A DNA stretch of 64,000 nt from Sphingobium naphthae. Lineage in GTDB: Bacteria > Pseudomonadota > Alphaproteobacteria > Sphingomonadales > Sphingomonadaceae. Below the pieces are notes generated by a model. It was not told the DNA's origin, made no database searches, and saw only the letters and a program-made list of their open reading frames with translations. The stretch covers positions 310,001-374,000 of the forward strand of contig NZ_JAJGNO010000002.1 in NCBI RefSeq assembly GCF_020782235.1, in the 5' to 3' direction. Of the stretch, positions 62,350 through 64,000 are shown one piece after another. Numbering within the stretch: position 1 is the stretch's first letter; each line of letters opens with the position of its first letter. The position numbers were made by a program, and so were the translations under genes.

Positions 62350-63402
62350 GTGACAGACAGTGAAAGCGCGCGCCAGCAGACGGATGACGCAGCGTCCCGC
62401 CAGCGACTCGAAACCTGGCTGCAGCAGCATGTGGAGGGATTTGGCGCGCTGCAGGACATGCGCAAATTTCCCGGCGGCCAGTCCAACCCCACCTACCGCC
62501 TGTCGGACGGCGCGCGCGCCTATGTGCTGCGCCGCAAGCCCTTCGGCGCCATCCTGCCCTCCGCTCATGCCGTCGATCGCGAATATCGCGTGATCGCCGC
62601 CCTGCATCCGACCGGCTTTCCCGTCGCGCGGCCCTATGCCCTGTGCGACACGGACGCGATCATCGGCGCGCCCTTCTACGTCATGGAAATGGTCGAAGGG
62701 CGCACCTTCTGGGACGGCATCCTGCCCGATGCGGACCCATCCGACCGCCGCGCCATCTATCATGCGACCGTCGATGTGCTGGCCGACCTGCACAATCTTT
62801 CGCCCGATCGCCTGGGCCTGGGCGACTATGGCGCGCCGGGCAACTATTTCGAGCGGCAGGTCAAGCGCTGGACCAAACAGTATCGCGCGTCCCAGACCGA
62901 TGAGATCGAGGAGGTCGAGCGGCTGATCGAATGGCTGCCGCGCACCATGCCGGCGCAGGAGCGGACATCGATCATCCATGGCGATTATCGCATCGACAAT
63001 CTCATCTTCGCGCCCGATGCGCCGCAGGTGCGAGCGGTGCTCGACTGGGAATTGTCGACGCTGGGCGATCCGCTGGCGGACTTCGCCTATCTGGCGATGA
63101 ACTGGGCGATACCGCGCGGCGACCGTCAGGCGCAACTGGGCGGGGTCGATCTGGCGGCGCTCGGCATACCGGAGCTTCAGGAGATGACCGACCGCTATTG
63201 CGCCCGCACCGGGCGCAGCGGCGTGCCCGATCTCAACTGGTATTTCGCCTATGGCCTGTTCCGCCTGGTCGGCATCGTGCAGGGCATCAAGAAGCGCGTG
63301 CTCGACGGCAATGCATCCAATGCGGAAGCCGAAAAGGCGGCCGCGCGCGTGCGCCCGCTGGCCGAGCAGGCGTGGCATTTCGCCCGGCAAGCGGGCGCCT
63401 GA
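62350..63402 (+). CDS. APH-superfamily phosphotransferase (acyl-CoA-pathway type)
   Basis: A 350-aa aminoglycoside-phosphotransferase-fold protein of the group that sits with acyl-CoA dehydrogenases (ACAD10-like kinase): RKFPGGQSNPTYRLSDG, YVLRRKPFGAILPSAHAVDR (Lys), GAPFYVMEMVEGRTFWD, SIIHGDYRIDNLIFAPDAPQ (HGD catalytic loop), AVLDWELSTLGDPLADFAYL (D-W-E metal site). GTG 62350 is chosen since GGGAGAGG lies 12 bases upstream; an upstream in-frame ATG would add an unrelated hydrophobic stretch. It probably phosphorylates a hydroxyacyl-CoA intermediate. Linked to the SDR downstream. Confidence 0.87.
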   Translation: MTDSESARQQTDDAASRQRLETWLQQHVEGFGALQDMRKFPGGQSNPTYRLSDGARAYVLRRKPFGAILPSAHAVDREYRVIAALHPTGFPVARPYALCDTDAIIGAPFYVMEMVEGRTFWDGILPDADPSDRRAIYHATVDVLADLHNLSPDRLGLGDYGAPGNYFERQVKRWTKQYRASQTDEIEEVERLIEWLPRTMPAQERTSIIHGDYRIDNLIFAPDAPQVRAVLDWELSTLGDPLADFAYLAMNWAIPRGDRQAQLGGVDLAALGIPELQEMTDRYCARTGRSGVPDLNWYFAYGLFRLVGIVQGIKKRVLDGNASNAEAEKAAARVRPLAEQAWHFARQAGA

Positions 63403-63426
63403 CATCTGACGAAGGGAGAGTGAAGC

Positions 63427-64000
63427 ATGTCGCTGTTCGACGTGAGCGGCAAGGTGGCCGTGGTGACGGGCTCATCGCGGGGCATCGGCCGCGCCATAGC
63501 CGAGGAACTGGCCGCGCAGGGCGCCAGGGTGGTGATTTCCAGCCGCAATCAGGATGCGTGCGAGGACGTCGCCGCCGGCATCAATGCGCGCCATGGCGAG
63601 GGGCGTGCGATCGCGATCGCCGCCAGCATTTCGTCCAAACAGGCGCTGGAGGAGATGTTCGCCGCCGCCCGCGCGCAGCTGGGGCCGATCGATATCCTGG
63701 TCTGCAATGCCGCCAGCAATCCCTATTATGGGTCGATGGACGGGATCAGCGATGAACAGTTCCGCAAGATCCTGGACAATAATGTCCTCGCCAATCACTG
63801 GCTGGTCCAGCTCGCCCTGCCCGACATGCGCGCGAAGCGGGACGGCGCCATCGTCGTCATTTCCTCGATCGGCGGGCTCAAGGGGTCGGACACGATCGGC
63901 GGCTACAATATCTCCAAGGCGGCCGACTTCCAGCTGGTGCGCAACTATGCCGTCGAAAATGGCCGGCATGGCATTCGCGTCAATGCGATCGCGCCCGGCG
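63427..64000 (+). CDS. Short-chain dehydrogenase/reductase (3' end outside window)
   Basis: First 191 residues of an SDR: TGSSRGIG (14-21, cofactor), VCNAASN, the catalytic Ser in IVVISSIGGLKG and the Y-x-x-x-K pair in GYNISKAADFQ, followed by GIRVNAIAPG at the window end. The ATG follows GAAGGGAGAGTGAAGC. Classical SDR length is about 250 aa, so 60 residues are missing. Together with the APH-like kinase it suggests oxidation and activation of a hydroxylated side chain. Confidence 0.92.
   Translation, partial: MSLFDVSGKVAVVTGSSRGIGRAIAEELAAQGARVVISSRNQDACEDVAAGINARHGEGRAIAIAASISSKQALEEMFAAARAQLGPIDILVCNAASNPYYGSMDGISDEQFRKILDNNVLANHWLVQLALPDMRAKRDGAIVVISSIGGLKGSDTIGGYNISKAADFQLVRNYAVENGRHGIRVNAIAPG

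Overview
The window looks like a chromosome segment of an alphaproteobacterium of the Sphingomonadaceae (Sphingobium, Novosphingobium or Sphingomonas type). The basis is the high GC content, tightly packed ATGA-overlapping genes, TonB-dependent receptors with the 'DIIVTAQRRSEALQDVPIAV' plug start, a SigF/NrsF-type sigma/anti-sigma pair, and many catabolic genes. This placement is an inference from family content; no rRNA or other marker gene is present. No tRNA, CRISPR array, insertion sequence or phage gene was recognised.

Region 1 (1-9222) is an 11-gene plus-strand operon for a non-flagellar type III secretion system, in the order sctV(partial)-C-D-F-I-J-K-L-N-O-P. It contains a secretin and an ATPase, plus candidate needle, inner rod and needle-length proteins. 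The sctQRSTU genes, translocators and effectors are not in view. The operon runs tail to tail, with a 160-bp coding overlap, into region 2.

Region 2 (9063-27451) holds two iron-uptake modules. One (9063-13744, minus) is a siderophore receptor with two small membrane proteins and a PepSY protein. The other (23224-25354, plus) is DUF3649-PepSY-DUF3325. Each is preceded by a Fur-box-like 19-mer. Between them lie a GH2 beta-galactosidase, a DUF4197 lipoprotein, dgoK-dgoA for 2-keto-3-deoxygalactonate catabolism, and a small secreted/outer-membrane operon (EEP hydrolase, plug-less TonB-receptor-like barrel, propeller-like protein). A two-component system closes the region.

Region 3 (27820-37123) has a complete tripartite RND efflux operon, a parDE toxin-antitoxin pair, an SLC45-type sugar transporter and an MpaB-type oxygenase.

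Region 4 (37124-41308) is a bufferin-type copper-stress RiPP locus. Two Cys-rich precursors (BufA1-like and BufA2-like) are encoded on opposite strands around sigF-nrsF, with one BufB (DUF692/MNIO) and one BufC (DUF2063) enzyme pair and a DoxX protein. Three promoters with the exact architecture GTAACC-N16-CGAA drive bufA1-doxX, sigF-nrsF and bufA2-bufBC. A perfect GC-rich stem-loop follows each precursor gene.

Region 5 (41327-64000) is a catabolic island: three MFS transporters, a TonB-dependent receptor, a Tat-exported type B carboxylesterase, an extended GST, an amidohydrolase, CoA-linked enzymes (enoyl-CoA hydratase, two hot-dog dehydratases, TesB thioesterase), a nitronate monooxygenase-like flavoprotein, a quinone reductase, a PTP-like phosphatase, an APH-like kinase and an SDR (cut by the window end). 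It carries three TetR-type regulators, two with unusual architecture, and several operator-like inverted repeats. The substrate is not evident; uptake, ester hydrolysis and CoA-dependent ring or side-chain breakdown of a hydrophobic ester or lactone is the simplest reading.
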